From Micromonospora zamorensis (GTDB taxonomy: Bacteria > Actinomycetota > Actinomycetes > Mycobacteriales > Micromonosporaceae): a stretch of 64,000 nucleotides of DNA. The notes under the pieces are model-generated. The model was not told the DNA's origin. It searched no databases and saw only the letters and a list, made by a program, of their open reading frames with translations. Of the stretch, positions 53,309-62,600 are shown piece by piece. Within the stretch, counting starts at the first letter, position 1; the number at the start of each line of letters is the position of its first letter. The stretch spans positions 5,084,001 to 5,148,000 of the forward strand of contig NZ_LT607755.1 of NCBI RefSeq assembly GCF_900090275.1. Reading direction: 5' to 3'. The position numbers were made by a program, and so were the translations under genes.

Positions 53309-55492
53309 TTACTCCCCCGGCGTCGACTTCGCGATCTGCATCAGGAACTCGATGTTGGTGCGTGTCTTCTTGAGCTTGTCGAGCAGCAGGTCCATCGCCG
53401 CCTGCGAGTCCAGCGAGTGCAGGACCTTGCGCAGCTTGTGGAGGATGGCCAACTCCTCCGGCGCGAGCAGGACCTCTTCCTTACGGGTACCGGACGGGTT
53501 GACGTCGATGGCCGGGAAGGTGCGCTTGTCGGCGATCTTCCGGTCCAGCTTCAGCTCCGCGTTGCCGGTGCCCTTGAACTCCTCGAAGATGACCGTGTCC
53601 GCCATGGATCCGGTCTCCACCAGCGCCGTGGCGATGATGGTCAACGACCCGCCGTTCTCGATGTTGCGAGCCGCGCCGAGGAAGCGCTTCGGCGGGTAGA
53701 GAGCGGTGGAGTCGATACCACCCGACATGATCCGGCCGCTGGCCGGAGCAGCCAGGTTGTACGACCGACCGAGCCGGGTCACCGAGTCGAGCAGCACGAC
53801 CACGTCGTGCCCCAGCTCAACCAGGCGCTTGGCCCGCTCGATGGCCAGCTCGGCCACCGTCGTGTGGTCCTGCGGCGGACGGTCGAACGTGGCCGCGACG
53901 ACCTCGCCCTTGATCGACCGCTGCATGTCGGTGACCTCTTCGGGCCGCTCGTCCACCAGCACCACCATCAGGTGGCACTCCGGGTTGTTGTGCGTGATCG
54001 CGTTCGCGATCGCCTGCAGCACCATCGTCTTACCCGCCTTCGGCGGTGACTGGATGAGTGCCCGCTGGCCCTTGCCGATCGGCATGACCAGGTCGATGAC
54101 CCGGGTGGTCAGGATGTGCGGCTCGGTCTCCAGGCGCAGGCGCTCCTGCGGGTAGAGCGGAGTGAGCTTGTAGAACTCCGGTCGACGCCGGGCCTCCTCC
54201 GGCTCCATCCCGTTGATCGTGTCCAGCCGCATCAGCGGGTTGTACTTGTCGCGCCGCTGGTCACCGCTGTTGCCGCCCTCGCGGGCCGCCCGCACCGCAC
54301 CGGTGATCGCGTCACCGCGGCGCAGGCCGTACTTCTTGATCTGGGACATCGAGACGTAGACGTCGTTCGGGCCGGCCAGGTAGCCGGTGGTCCGCACGAA
54401 CGCGTAGTTGTCGAGCACGTCGATGATGCCGGCCACGGGGACGAGAACGTCGTCCTCGCTGACCTGCGGCTCACGCCCACCGGTGTCGGCACCGGTCTCG
54501 GTGCGCTCGCCCCGCCCGCGACGACGGTCCCGGAAACGGCTGCGCCGGCCGCGCCGGCCGCCACCCTCGCCGTCGTCGTCGTCGCTGTCCCGCTCGACAC
54601 GCTCGACACGCTGACCACGGTCGTTGCGGTCACCGCGGTCGTTGCGGTCGGCCCGCTCCGGACGGTCGTTGCGCTCGGCACGCTCGCCCCGGTCGGAACG
54701 CTCCGCGCGGTCGTTGCGCTCGCCCCGGTCGGCACGGTCGCCCCGGTCGGCACGGTCGCCCCGGTCAGCACGCTCGCCCCGGTCGGAACGCTCGCTCCGA
54801 TCGGCACGGTCGCCCCGGTCAGCACGCTCGCCCCGCTCGGCACGGTCGCCCCGGTCGGAACGCTCCGCGCGGTCGCCCCGGTCGGAGCGCTCGCCCCGGT
54901 CGGAGCGCTCGGCGCGCTCGGCGCGCTCCGGACGCTCGGCCCGGTCCCGGCGATTCTCGCCGCGGTCGGTCCGCTCGCCGGCGCCAGCCTCTTCGGTACG
55001 CGCCTCCTCGGCGCGGACCTCGGTCGGACGCGCCTCAGCGGGACGCGCCTCGGTCGGACGGGTCTCGGTCGGACGGGTCTCCGCTGCTGCGGTCCGGCTC
55101 CGCCGGGTGCGAGTGCGACCTTCGGTCTCGGCGGCCGGCTCGGCGGGCGCCTGATCGGCACTGCGCCCCTCGGCTGCCGGCCGGTCGGCGGTTTCCCGCA
55201 CCTCGGCGCGCACCCCCTCACGGGTCGGAGCGGCCGCGGCCGCGACCTCGGCCCGTGGTCGAGGGGTCCCGGCGGCGTTGCCGCCCTGCCGCTCGGAAAT
55301 CGCGGCGATCAGCTCGCCCTTGCGCATGCGAGCCGTGCCGGAGATGCCGAGCGACGCAGCCAGGCTCTGCAGCTCTGGCAGCAGCATCGCCGACAGACCG
55401 GTGCCGCTACGCCGACGACGGGCGGGAGCGGCTGCGGTGGCATCGCCAGCGACGTTGGAAACATCCGACGTCACGTCGGTGGTGTCGCTCAA
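53309..55492 (-). CDS. rho: Transcription termination factor Rho with long disordered insert
   Basis: Rho is a hexameric RNA helicase that ends untranslated transcripts. The 727 residues show the N-terminal Rho-N helices (LPELQSLAASLGISGTARMR, about 35-75) and a 260-residue insert rich in Arg, Asp, Gly and Glu (about 80-340). The cold-shock RNA-binding domain begins near 350 (VPVAGIIDVLDNYAFVRT). The ATPase follows with Walker A PPKAGKT near 484, VDERPEEVTDM, and the Q and R loops. Actinobacterial Rho proteins carry such inserts, which add RNA affinity. The start is TTG at 55492 with AAGGA five bases upstream. The mRNA leader is up to about 290 nt. Confidence 0.97.
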   Translation of the reverse strand: MSDTTDVTSDVSNVAGDATAAAPARRRRSGTGLSAMLLPELQSLAASLGISGTARMRKGELIAAISERQGGNAAGTPRPRAEVAAAAAPTREGVRAEVRETADRPAAEGRSADQAPAEPAAETEGRTRTRRSRTAAAETRPTETRPTEARPAEARPTEVRAEEARTEEAGAGERTDRGENRRDRAERPERAERAERSDRGERSDRGDRAERSDRGDRAERGERADRGDRADRSERSDRGERADRGDRADRGDRADRGERNDRAERSDRGERAERNDRPERADRNDRGDRNDRGQRVERVERDSDDDDGEGGGRRGRRSRFRDRRRGRGERTETGADTGGREPQVSEDDVLVPVAGIIDVLDNYAFVRTTGYLAGPNDVYVSMSQIKKYGLRRGDAITGAVRAAREGGNSGDQRRDKYNPLMRLDTINGMEPEEARRRPEFYKLTPLYPQERLRLETEPHILTTRVIDLVMPIGKGQRALIQSPPKAGKTMVLQAIANAITHNNPECHLMVVLVDERPEEVTDMQRSIKGEVVAATFDRPPQDHTTVAELAIERAKRLVELGHDVVVLLDSVTRLGRSYNLAAPASGRIMSGGIDSTALYPPKRFLGAARNIENGGSLTIIATALVETGSMADTVIFEEFKGTGNAELKLDRKIADKRTFPAIDVNPSGTRKEEVLLAPEELAILHKLRKVLHSLDSQAAMDLLLDKLKKTRTNIEFLMQIAKSTPGE
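54600..54935 (-). repeat. rho: Repeats coding the RGDRAER/DRGE stretch of Rho
   Basis: About 110 codons repeat units such as RGDRADRGERSD. The DNA is a degenerate array built on GACCGGGGCGA-like units of six to fifteen bases. It lies inside rho and keeps the reading frame. Confidence 0.85.
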
Positions 55493-55788
55493 TGGATTCC
55501 TTCCCTCGATAAGGCCGTGGCTGCCCGGAGTCGGAACTCAGGTGGCCGGGCGGCCTCGGTGCACCCGCCTCGCAAGGACGCGTCGCGGGAGTCTGTGACA
55601 CAGCAGCCGGTCGGTATCCCGACTCACCAACGTCGGTGAGCAGGTCTCGCCGTCTGCGGCGACCTGTGGAAACTGCGGTGCGGCGTGGGCCTTGGCAGGG
55701 GTAGACGGGCTGACCGCCGAGAGCTTCGGGGGTGCGCCGCCCCGCAGGAGATCGCGTGCTTCGCGGCTGTGCTAGGTCTAGAGCGTAA
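55493..55788 (-). other. rho: Long intergenic/leader region upstream of rho
   Basis: This stretch of 296 bp separates thrB from rho. It holds the AAGGA ribosome binding site, a small hairpin (CTCACC/GGTGAG at 55623-55640) and an AT-richer patch next to the thrB stop that may contain the rho promoter. No open frame with coding character is present. Rho controls its own synthesis through a long leader in other bacteria; that is only a possibility here. Confidence 0.4.
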
Positions 55789-56733
55789 TCAACTCTTCCG
55801 ACCTGCGGCAACAGGGTCCCGCTCGGCGTGTCCAAGTCTACCCCGGGCAACCCGTGCGCCGCTGACGTCTATCGGTAACTGCCAGATCTGCCAGTCTGTT
55901 CCCGCTGGGAAGCTCGCCGGAGGCTCGCTGAGCGCCAGCACAGTCGGCCCCGCCCCACTGACCACAGCCGCCACACCGGCCGCTCGTAACGCGCTGACCA
56001 GGGCAGATGTCGCTGGCATCCCGGCTGAGCGGTAATCCTGGTGGAGCCGGTCGACCGTGGCCGGCAGCAGCAGGCTCGGGTCGGCGGTGAGCGCGTGCAC
56101 CAGCAGAGCAGCCCGCCCGGCGGTCAACGCAGCGTCGCCGTGCGGCACGGTGGCCGGCAACGCGGCCCGGGCGGCGGCGGTCAATCCGCGTTCGGCCGGC
56201 ACGAAAACAATGGGCCGCACCCCGTCGGCGACCGGCAGGGACACCGCCCGGGCACCGGCCGGCTCAGACCAGGCCACCGTGAAGCCGCCGAGCAGGCAGG
56301 GCGCGACGTTGTCCGGATGGCCCTCGATCTCGGCGGCCAACCGGAGCACGCCCGCCTCGTCCAGCCGGTGCTCCCCGTCGGTGACCAGGGCGCGGGCCAG
56401 CAACAACCCGGCGACGATCGCGGCGGACGAGGAGCCGAGCCCCCGCGCCTGGGGGATCCGGTTGACACACTCCACGCTCAACCCCCCGGGGTGGGCGCCG
56501 AGCACGTCGAAGGCGGCGCGCATGGCCCGCACCACGAGGTGCCGGTCATCGTCGGGCAGCTCGCCGGCACCCTGCCCGGTCACCGTCACGCGGACCCCGG
56601 CTGACGTGACCTCGGCGGCCAGGTCGTCGTGGAGCCCCAGGGCGAGACCCAACGCGTCGAAGCCAGGGCCCAGGTTGGCGCTGGTGGCGGGGACCCGGAC
56701 GCGAACCGGCCCGGCGGTGAAGTTCGTCGGCAC
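55789..56733 (-). CDS. thrB: Homoserine kinase
   Basis: ThrB phosphorylates homoserine for threonine synthesis. The 314 residues have the GHMP fold: VRVPATSANLGPGFDALGLA at residue 8, the ATP loop IPQARGLGSSSAAIVAGL near 95, and the C-terminal VSGAGPTVLAL motif. The thrC and hom genes lie 6-7 kb upstream, separated by the RND pump, a deacetylase, an MFS gene and a palindromic element, so thrB is transcribed alone from TACCAT six bases before its GTG. Confidence 0.95.
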   Translation of the reverse strand: MPTNFTAGPVRVRVPATSANLGPGFDALGLALGLHDDLAAEVTSAGVRVTVTGQGAGELPDDDRHLVVRAMRAAFDVLGAHPGGLSVECVNRIPQARGLGSSSAAIVAGLLLARALVTDGEHRLDEAGVLRLAAEIEGHPDNVAPCLLGGFTVAWSEPAGARAVSLPVADGVRPIVFVPAERGLTAAARAALPATVPHGDAALTAGRAALLVHALTADPSLLLPATVDRLHQDYRSAGMPATSALVSALRAAGVAAVVSGAGPTVLALSEPPASFPAGTDWQIWQLPIDVSGARVARGRLGHAERDPVAAGRKS

Positions 56734-56739
56734 GCGCTC

Positions 56740-56745
56740 ATGGTA
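56740..56745 (-). promoter_or_regulatory. Leaderless -10 hexamer TACCAT for thrB
   Basis: TACCAT on the minus strand ends six bases before the thrB GTG at 56733. Its first base is the terminal base of the palindromic element at 56745-56909, so the -35 region comes from that element. Confidence 0.55.
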
Positions 56746-56909
56746 GGGCCTGTTTCATAAGGGCGGTCGAGCCGAGGCGGAGTCCGGGCGGCGAGCCGGC
56801 AAGGCGCGGTTTCGTCCGGATACCGGTGTTGTATCTGGACGAGACCGCAACGCCGCCGGTCGTCGTCCGGGCCCGCCGCAGGCCGGCCCGTCCTTGTGAA
56901 ACAGGCCCT
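56745..56909. mobile_element. 165-bp palindromic MITE-like element
   Basis: The ends are inverted repeats of about 22 bp: AGGGCCTGTTTCATAAGG at the left and its complement, with few changes, at the right (56888-56909). GGGCCTGTTTCA-type ends are typical of IS5-like insertion sequences as I recall them. The interior is also self-complementary over most of its length; for example GCGGTTTCGTCCGGATAC pairs with GTATCTGGACGAGACCGC around CGGTGTT at the centre. There is no coding capacity, so it would need a transposase in trans. I see no convincing target-site duplication. Confidence 0.75.
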
Positions 56910-56962
56910 GGGGCCAGGGACCGACGATCCGGTCCCCCGTCCGCAGCCTGGGACCGCCCGGT

Positions 56963-58195
56963 TCAGCCGACCGGCTCGGGGGTCGCGTCGGTGAGCGAGA
57001 GCCGACGGGTGGCGATCCGCCAGCCCACCGCGTACACAAGGGTGATCAGCCCGCAGCCGGCGAGCACGACCCGTTCGTCCACCACGTCCACCACCATGGC
57101 CACCGCCAGTTGGCTCACCGAGATGGCCAGCGTGGCGAGCATCATGTCGGTGGCGAAGACGCGCCCCCGCAGGTGGTCCGGGACCTCACCCTGGAGGGCG
57201 AAGTTCGATATCACCCAGTTGCTACCGCCCGCGAAGTGCGCCAGGAAGACCAGCAGCAGCACCAGCGGAAACCAACGGACCACCGATGCGCCCAGGTAGG
57301 ACAGGCCGTAGAGCGACATGGACAGCGCGAGCGCGGGCAGCAGCCAGGCTCGGTTGGTCAGCACCCGACGCATCAGGATCGGCCCCACCAACGCCCCGGC
57401 GCCCCGCACCGCGAAGAGCAGGCCGGCACCGAGCGGGCCGACGCCGTACACGCCGGCCAGCAAGGGGAACACGGTCAGCACGCCGTTGCCCAGGCCGACC
57501 GCCGACTTGACAGTGACCAGCGCGAGCACCCGGGGCCGGTGCCCGATGTAGCCGAGCGCCTCACGGACCGCCGCCCAGGTCCGCTGGGCCGGTCGGGTGG
57601 TGTCCCGGGGCGCCTGCAGGGGCCGGCGGATCCGGGTCGCCAGGCCCGCGGCCAGCGCCAGGCCCACCGCCGCCACCCAGAAGCAGACGTACGGGCCGGC
57701 GACGGTGCTGAGGACGCCGCCGAGCGAGGCGCCGACCACGGTCATGGTGCCCCAGGCGGAGCCGGCCACGGCGTTGCCGGCGGCCAGCTCGTGGGGCTCC
57801 AGCACGTTGGGCAGCGCAGCCTGGGCGGCCGGTGAGTAGAACGCCTTGGCGACCGCCACCACGCCGATCGCGACCAGCGCCAACCACGCCGTACCCGCGC
57901 CCCGGACCCCGAGCAGCAGCAACACGCCCGCGAGCGCGGCCACGTTCGCGGCGATCATGATCTTGCGCCGGTCGAAACGGTCGGCGATCGTGCCCGTGTA
58001 CGGCAGCAGCAGCGCCACGATGCCGGTGTCCACGGCCAACACCAGTGCGCCCCAGACTCCGCTGCCGGTCAGGTGGGGCAGCAGCACCAGCAGGGGCACC
58101 ATGACGAACCAGTCAGCGCCGAAGACCACCAACTCGGCGAGGAAGAGGTTGCGGAAGCTCCGATTGCCGGTCAGAACCGAGAGGGTGGACGCCAC
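56963..58195 (-). CDS. MFS transporter, enterobactin-exporter-like
   Basis: This 410-residue major facilitator has about twelve helices. It begins LSVLTGNRSFRNLFLAELVVFGADW and contains the loop DRFDRRKIMIAANVAAL between helices 2 and 3. It resembles the MFS_3 group of small-molecule exporters; the substrate is unknown. The GTG at 58195 lies eight bases after TAGGGT. It ends 54 bp before the palindromic element. Confidence 0.85.
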   Translation of the reverse strand: MASTLSVLTGNRSFRNLFLAELVVFGADWFVMVPLLVLLPHLTGSGVWGALVLAVDTGIVALLLPYTGTIADRFDRRKIMIAANVAALAGVLLLLGVRGAGTAWLALVAIGVVAVAKAFYSPAAQAALPNVLEPHELAAGNAVAGSAWGTMTVVGASLGGVLSTVAGPYVCFWVAAVGLALAAGLATRIRRPLQAPRDTTRPAQRTWAAVREALGYIGHRPRVLALVTVKSAVGLGNGVLTVFPLLAGVYGVGPLGAGLLFAVRGAGALVGPILMRRVLTNRAWLLPALALSMSLYGLSYLGASVVRWFPLVLLLVFLAHFAGGSNWVISNFALQGEVPDHLRGRVFATDMMLATLAISVSQLAVAMVVDVVDERVVLAGCGLITLVYAVGWRIATRRLSLTDATPEPVG

Positions 58196-58203
58196 GGAGC
58201 GCG

Positions 58204-58209
58204 ACCCTA
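58204..58209 (-). promoter_or_regulatory. Near-leaderless -10 hexamer TAGGGT
   Basis: TAGGGT ends eight bases before the MFS GTG. It overlaps the last codon and stop of the deacetylase gene upstream. Confidence 0.4.
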
Positions 58210-59058
58210 CCTGTTCGGTACGGGGGTCACACCTGCTGCCAGCAGCGCGGAGACGGTGACGAATGTGTAGCCGCGCGACCGAAGTCCGTTGATCATATCG
58301 GTCAGTCCGCGCAACGCGACCAGCCGCCGACGCGCTCCCACGTCGTGGCCGAGCACGATCGTTCCCGGTCGGACGTTGGCCACGATCCGTTGGGCGTGGC
58401 CGGCCGGGTCGCCGGGGAACTCACGCTCCACCATCTGCAACGACCAGAGCACGAGTCGGTAGTCCAGCCGGGCCGCCGCGTGCAGCACCGCCCCGCCCAG
58501 GTGGCCGTACGGCGGGCGAAGCAGCCGGGGCGGCACCCCCGTCACGTCGGCGATCGCGTCGTGGCTGCGACGAAGATCGTCGTACGCCTCGGTGGCGTCC
58601 AGTTCGGCAAGGTCCCGGTGTGCCCAGCTGTGGTTGCCCACCTCGTGCCCGGAGAGCCGGTCACGGATGACGCCGGCGTGCCGCCGGACCTGCGTCCCGA
58701 CCAGGAAGAAGGTGGCCGGGACCCGATGCTCGGCCAGGGCCTCGAGCACCATCGGAGTCCACTGTGGCGCGGGGCCGTCGTCGAAGGTGAGGGCCACCAG
58801 TCGCTGCCCGGTCGGCACCGACCAGACGACCTCCAACGCCCCGCCGCCGACGCCCTGGTTCCCGTCGTCAAAGGTGGCGCCGGCGGGGCCGCCGGCGAGC
58901 GGCGTCCGGCGATGGGTGCCCCACCACAGCTCGGACGTCGCCGTACCGATGGCCACACCGCCGACGATCAGGATGCCGCGGCGCAGGAGTTCGCGCCGCG
59001 CCCACCCGCGCGCACCCTCGGCCATCCGCCCGTCCTGCGTCACCCCACCCCCAAGCAC
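58207..59058 (-). CDS. Exported polysaccharide deacetylase (NodB homology)
   Basis: This 283-residue protein has a Tat-like or uncleaved N-terminal signal (ARRELLRRGILIVGGVAIGTAT, residues about 20-41). The NodB domain follows, with the catalytic base and metal Asp in TFDDGPAP near 91, the metal His pair in GNHSWAHRDL, RPPYGH, and the late His in VLGHDVG. It removes N-acetyl groups from peptidoglycan, chitin or a related glycan; which one is unknown. The GTG at 59058 has CATACT eight bases upstream; a GTG at 59043 is possible. Confidence 0.85.
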   Translation of the reverse strand: MLGGGVTQDGRMAEGARGWARRELLRRGILIVGGVAIGTATSELWWGTHRRTPLAGGPAGATFDDGNQGVGGGALEVVWSVPTGQRLVALTFDDGPAPQWTPMVLEALAEHRVPATFFLVGTQVRRHAGVIRDRLSGHEVGNHSWAHRDLAELDATEAYDDLRRSHDAIADVTGVPPRLLRPPYGHLGGAVLHAAARLDYRLVLWSLQMVEREFPGDPAGHAQRIVANVRPGTIVLGHDVGARRRLVALRGLTDMINGLRSRGYTFVTVSALLAAGVTPVPNR

Positions 59059-59066
59059 TTACCTGG

Positions 59067-59072
59067 AGTATG
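59067..59072 (-). promoter_or_regulatory. Near-leaderless -10 hexamer CATACT
   Basis: CATACT on the minus strand ends eight bases before the GTG at 59058. Confidence 0.35.
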
Positions 59073-59133
59073 CAAGACGTGACGCGCAGTGCCGAGCGCG
59101 GCGGATCGGAGTGTCTCGACCGATCAACGTGGA

Positions 59134-59165
59134 AACGCCCCCGGCAGAACCCTGCCGGGGGCGTT
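59134..59165 (-). terminator. Terminator after the RND gene
   Basis: AACGCCCCCGGCAG pairs perfectly with 59152-59165 around a four-base loop, and on the minus strand is followed by TTTCC. It lies 17 bp after the RND stop. Confidence 0.85.
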
Positions 59166-59182
59166 CCGCGATGCGGTCCGAC

Positions 59183-62100
59183 CTACTCGGTCGGCTCGGA
59201 CGGAGGCAGCGGCGAGGTGCGGCTACGGGGCAGCCGCAGCACCTCGAACTGGTCCGTGCCCTCCACCAACGCACCCGACGGGGCGGGACGCCCGGCCGGC
59301 TGCGCACCCCCGGCCGCCGCCGGGACAGGCGCGGCGCTCGGCACCGCTACCTGATTCGGGGCAGCCGCCTCGTCGGTGTCCGCCGTGGGCACCGCCGGGT
59401 CACCGGAGCGCCGCCGACTACGCCGAGCCCGCAGCGACTCCTTGGTGTTCTCCACCATCGTGTACAGCGTCGGCACCAGGATCAGCGTGAGCAGCGTTGA
59501 GCTGAGCAGGCCACCGATCACCACGACCGCCAGCGGCTGAGAGATGAAGCCGCCCTCACCGGTCAACCCGAGCGCCATCGGCAGCAGCGCGAAGATGGTC
59601 GCCACCGCGGTCATCAGGATCGGACGCAACCGGCGCCGGCCACCCTCGACCACCGCCTCCTGGACCCCCATGCCCTGCGCACGGTACTGGTTGATGAGAT
59701 CGAGCAGCACGATGGCGTTGGTCACCACGATGCCGACCAGCATCAGCACGCCGATCAGCGCCGGCACGCCGAGCGGCGTCCCGGTGACCAGCAGCAGGCC
59801 GATCGCGCCGGTCGCCGCGAACGGGATGGAGATCAGCAGAATCAGCGCCTGGGTGAGGCTGCGGAACGTGGCCACCATGATCAGGAACACGATCGCGATC
59901 GCGGCCAGCACCGCCAGACCCAGATCACCGAACGCGTCCGCCTGGTCCGCGCTGACCCCACCGATGGTGAAGGTCGCTCCGGGTACGTTGATGCCGTCCA
60001 GCCGCTTCTGCAGCTCCTGGCTCGTCGCACCCAGGTTCGAGCCGGTCGCGGCGCCGGTCACCGACACACTGCGCTCACCGTCGATTCGACTGACCTGTTG
60101 CGGCCCCTCGCCCTGCGTGACCTGCGCGATGTCACCCAGCTTGACCGGCCCGACCGGCAGTGCCCGCAACTGCTCCACCGACATCGGCGGCTGCGTACCC
60201 AACCGCAGCACCACGTTCTGCTGCTTGCCGTCGAGCGTGACCTGACCCAGCGGCGCTCCCCGGAACGCCTGCGACACGAGCTGCCCCACGGCGGCCTCGG
60301 TGAGCCCGGCCCGACCGGCCGCGACCCGGTCGACTGTCACGTCGACACGCGGCACCTGCGCGGCAAGGCTGGTGGTGACATCCTCGACGTCCGGCACGCC
60401 GGCCATCGCCGTACGGGCCTCCTCGGCGGCCCGGGTCAGCACCTCCGGGTCACTGGCCTGGACGATGACCTCCAGCTGGCTGGTCGACGCCTCCTGCCCG
60501 CCGCCGAAGCTGATCTCGCCCAGTCCGCTGCCGAGCTTGTCGAACTCCTCGCGCAGCACCTCACGCATCTGCTTCGCGTCGGTGTCGCCGTCGAGCGCCA
60601 GCGACCAGGTCGCGATGTTGTTGCCGCCGCCCCCGAACGGGTTGTCCCCGCCGCCGGCGGTCACCTGGTACGTCGTTACGCCCTCGGTACGGGACAGCAC
60701 CGACTCGACCTGCTTGGCCGCCGCGTCGGTGGCCGCCAGGCCACTGCCGGCCGGCAGTTCCTGGCTCATGTTGAGGGTGTCCTGGCCGGAGTCGTCCAGG
60801 AAGTTGGTCTCCAGCTTCTGGGCGAGGCCGAAGGTGCCGAAGAGCACCAGCAGACCGAGCCCGACGGTGATCCAGCGGGTCGACCGCTTGCGGGTGGCGA
60901 ACCCGATCACCGGCAGGTAGGCCCGCTGCAACGGGCTGCGCAGCTCCTTCTCCTCCGCGCCGCGCCGCACCGCCTCGTCGTCCGCGGTGCCGCCGCGCGG
61001 CTTGAGGAACCAGTACGCGAGGACCGGGATCACGGTCAGCGACACCAGCAGCGAGGCGAGCAGGGCCACCGTCACGGTGATCGCGAACGGCGCGAAGAGC
61101 TGGCCCACGAACCCGCCGACCAACGCGATCGGCGCGAACACCGCCACGGTGGTGAGGGTGGACGCGGTCACCGCGCCGGCCACCTCGCGGACGCCGGTGA
61201 TGATGGCGTGCCGCTTCTCCTCGCCGTACTCCAGATGTCGTTTGATGTTCTCCAACACGACAATCGAGTCGTCCACCACCCGGCCGACCGCGATTGTCAG
61301 CGCGCCGAGGGTGAGCAGGTTGAGCGAGTAGTCGCCGATCCACAGGGCGATCAACGCCACCAGCACGGAGAGCGGGATGGAGACGGCGGTGACCACCGTC
61401 GAGCGCACCGACAGCAGGAAGACCAGAATGACGATGACCGCCATCACCAGGCCCAGCAGGCCCTCGGTGGTCAGCGACTCGATCGACTTCTCGACGAACG
61501 GCGCCTGGTCGAAGACCACTGTCAACTCCGCGCCGGAGGCGTCCTTCAGGTCGTCGAGCCGGTCGCGGATATCGTGCGAGATCTGCACCGCGTTGCCGTC
61601 CGGCGCGGCGGTGACCGCGATGCCGAGGCTGTCCTTGCCGTTGGTCCGGGTGATCGCGGTGGCCGGAGCCAGTTGCTGCTCGACGCTCGCCACATCAGCG
61701 AGACGCACGGGCCTCGCGCCCGGGGAAACCACGATGCCGCGCAGGTCGTCCAGGGTGGCGATCGGCGTGCCGACCTGCACCGGAAGGGACAGGGCCCCGT
61801 CGGTCACCGCGCCGGCGGGAACCGCCACGCCGTTGGTCTTCAGCGCCGCGCCGATCGCCGTCGGCTGGACCTGCGCCGCGGCCAGCTTCGCCGGGTCCGG
61901 GGTGACCAGCACGACGTCGTCGCGGGTGCCGGTCACCTCGACCGTGCGAACCCCCTCGACGCCCTCCAGCTCCGGCACCACCGCCGTACGCAGCTTCTCG
62001 GCCAGCGCCCGCTCGTCCCCCGTGCCGGTCGCGGCCAGCACGACCGCCGGAAGATCGTCGGTGCTACCGGCGATGACCTGCGGGTCGACGCCCTCCGGCA

Positions 62101-62458
62101 GTTGGGAGTCGATCCGGCTCAGCGCGGTCTGCATCTTGTTGACCACGTCGTCCAGGTCGGTGCCGAACTCGTACATCACCTGGACGGTGGCCGAGCCCTC
62201 GCGGGACGTGGAGGTGACCTGGTCCAGCCCCGGAATGCCCTGGAGGGCGTTCTCGATCGGCTCGGTGACCTGCGACTCGACGATCTCGGGGCCGGCACCG
62301 GGGTAGGGGGCCACGATGAACGCGGCCGGGAACTCGAGCGACGGCAGCAGTTGCTGCTTCAGCGACGGCACGGCGAACGCTCCGAACGCCGTAATCACCA
62401 CCGCGATGAGGGCGACAAGCCCTCGGTTGGCGAGGCTGAATCTGGCGAGCAGCGACAT
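59183..62458 (-). CDS. RND-family efflux permease (HAE-1/SwrC-like)
   Basis: This 1091-residue transporter of the resistance-nodulation-division superfamily has twelve helices arranged 1+5, 1+5 with two large extracytoplasmic loops. The N-terminus (RFSLANRGLVALIAVVITAFG) and the TIAVGRVVDDSIVVLENI helix, with paired Asp residues for proton relay, mark the HAE-1 branch, like SwrC of Bacillus, rather than MmpL. No adaptor or outer-membrane gene is adjacent, as is normal for such pumps in Gram-positives. A Pro/Ala-rich cytoplasmic tail of about 80 residues is added at the C-terminus. Confidence 0.92.
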   Translation of the reverse strand: MSLLARFSLANRGLVALIAVVITAFGAFAVPSLKQQLLPSLEFPAAFIVAPYPGAGPEIVESQVTEPIENALQGIPGLDQVTSTSREGSATVQVMYEFGTDLDDVVNKMQTALSRIDSQLPEGVDPQVIAGSTDDLPAVVLAATGTGDERALAEKLRTAVVPELEGVEGVRTVEVTGTRDDVVLVTPDPAKLAAAQVQPTAIGAALKTNGVAVPAGAVTDGALSLPVQVGTPIATLDDLRGIVVSPGARPVRLADVASVEQQLAPATAITRTNGKDSLGIAVTAAPDGNAVQISHDIRDRLDDLKDASGAELTVVFDQAPFVEKSIESLTTEGLLGLVMAVIVILVFLLSVRSTVVTAVSIPLSVLVALIALWIGDYSLNLLTLGALTIAVGRVVDDSIVVLENIKRHLEYGEEKRHAIITGVREVAGAVTASTLTTVAVFAPIALVGGFVGQLFAPFAITVTVALLASLLVSLTVIPVLAYWFLKPRGGTADDEAVRRGAEEKELRSPLQRAYLPVIGFATRKRSTRWITVGLGLLVLFGTFGLAQKLETNFLDDSGQDTLNMSQELPAGSGLAATDAAAKQVESVLSRTEGVTTYQVTAGGGDNPFGGGGNNIATWSLALDGDTDAKQMREVLREEFDKLGSGLGEISFGGGQEASTSQLEVIVQASDPEVLTRAAEEARTAMAGVPDVEDVTTSLAAQVPRVDVTVDRVAAGRAGLTEAAVGQLVSQAFRGAPLGQVTLDGKQQNVVLRLGTQPPMSVEQLRALPVGPVKLGDIAQVTQGEGPQQVSRIDGERSVSVTGAATGSNLGATSQELQKRLDGINVPGATFTIGGVSADQADAFGDLGLAVLAAIAIVFLIMVATFRSLTQALILLISIPFAATGAIGLLLVTGTPLGVPALIGVLMLVGIVVTNAIVLLDLINQYRAQGMGVQEAVVEGGRRRLRPILMTAVATIFALLPMALGLTGEGGFISQPLAVVVIGGLLSSTLLTLILVPTLYTMVENTKESLRARRSRRRSGDPAVPTADTDEAAAPNQVAVPSAAPVPAAAGGAQPAGRPAPSGALVEGTDQFEVLRLPRSRTSPLPPSEPTE

Positions 62459-62600
62459 CGGCCTGGTTCACTCCTGAACGAGAATGCGGGCGGGGATACG
62501 TGAAAGTGTGCCCGACACGATCACCAGAACCCCCGCCGCCCCCACGCCCGTCCCGCAAACCGGCCGGCCTCCGCCGGTCACCGACCGGGCGGTGGCGCGT

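Noticed and set aside
54600..54935. Regular repeats that could be taken for a CRISPR-like array
   Set aside because: The repeats are in frame inside rho, have no unique spacers and encode an Arg/Asp/Gly-rich insert.
56740..56915. Target-site duplication around the palindromic element
   Set aside because: Flanking bases (TGGT at the left, GGGG at the right) do not match over a useful length.
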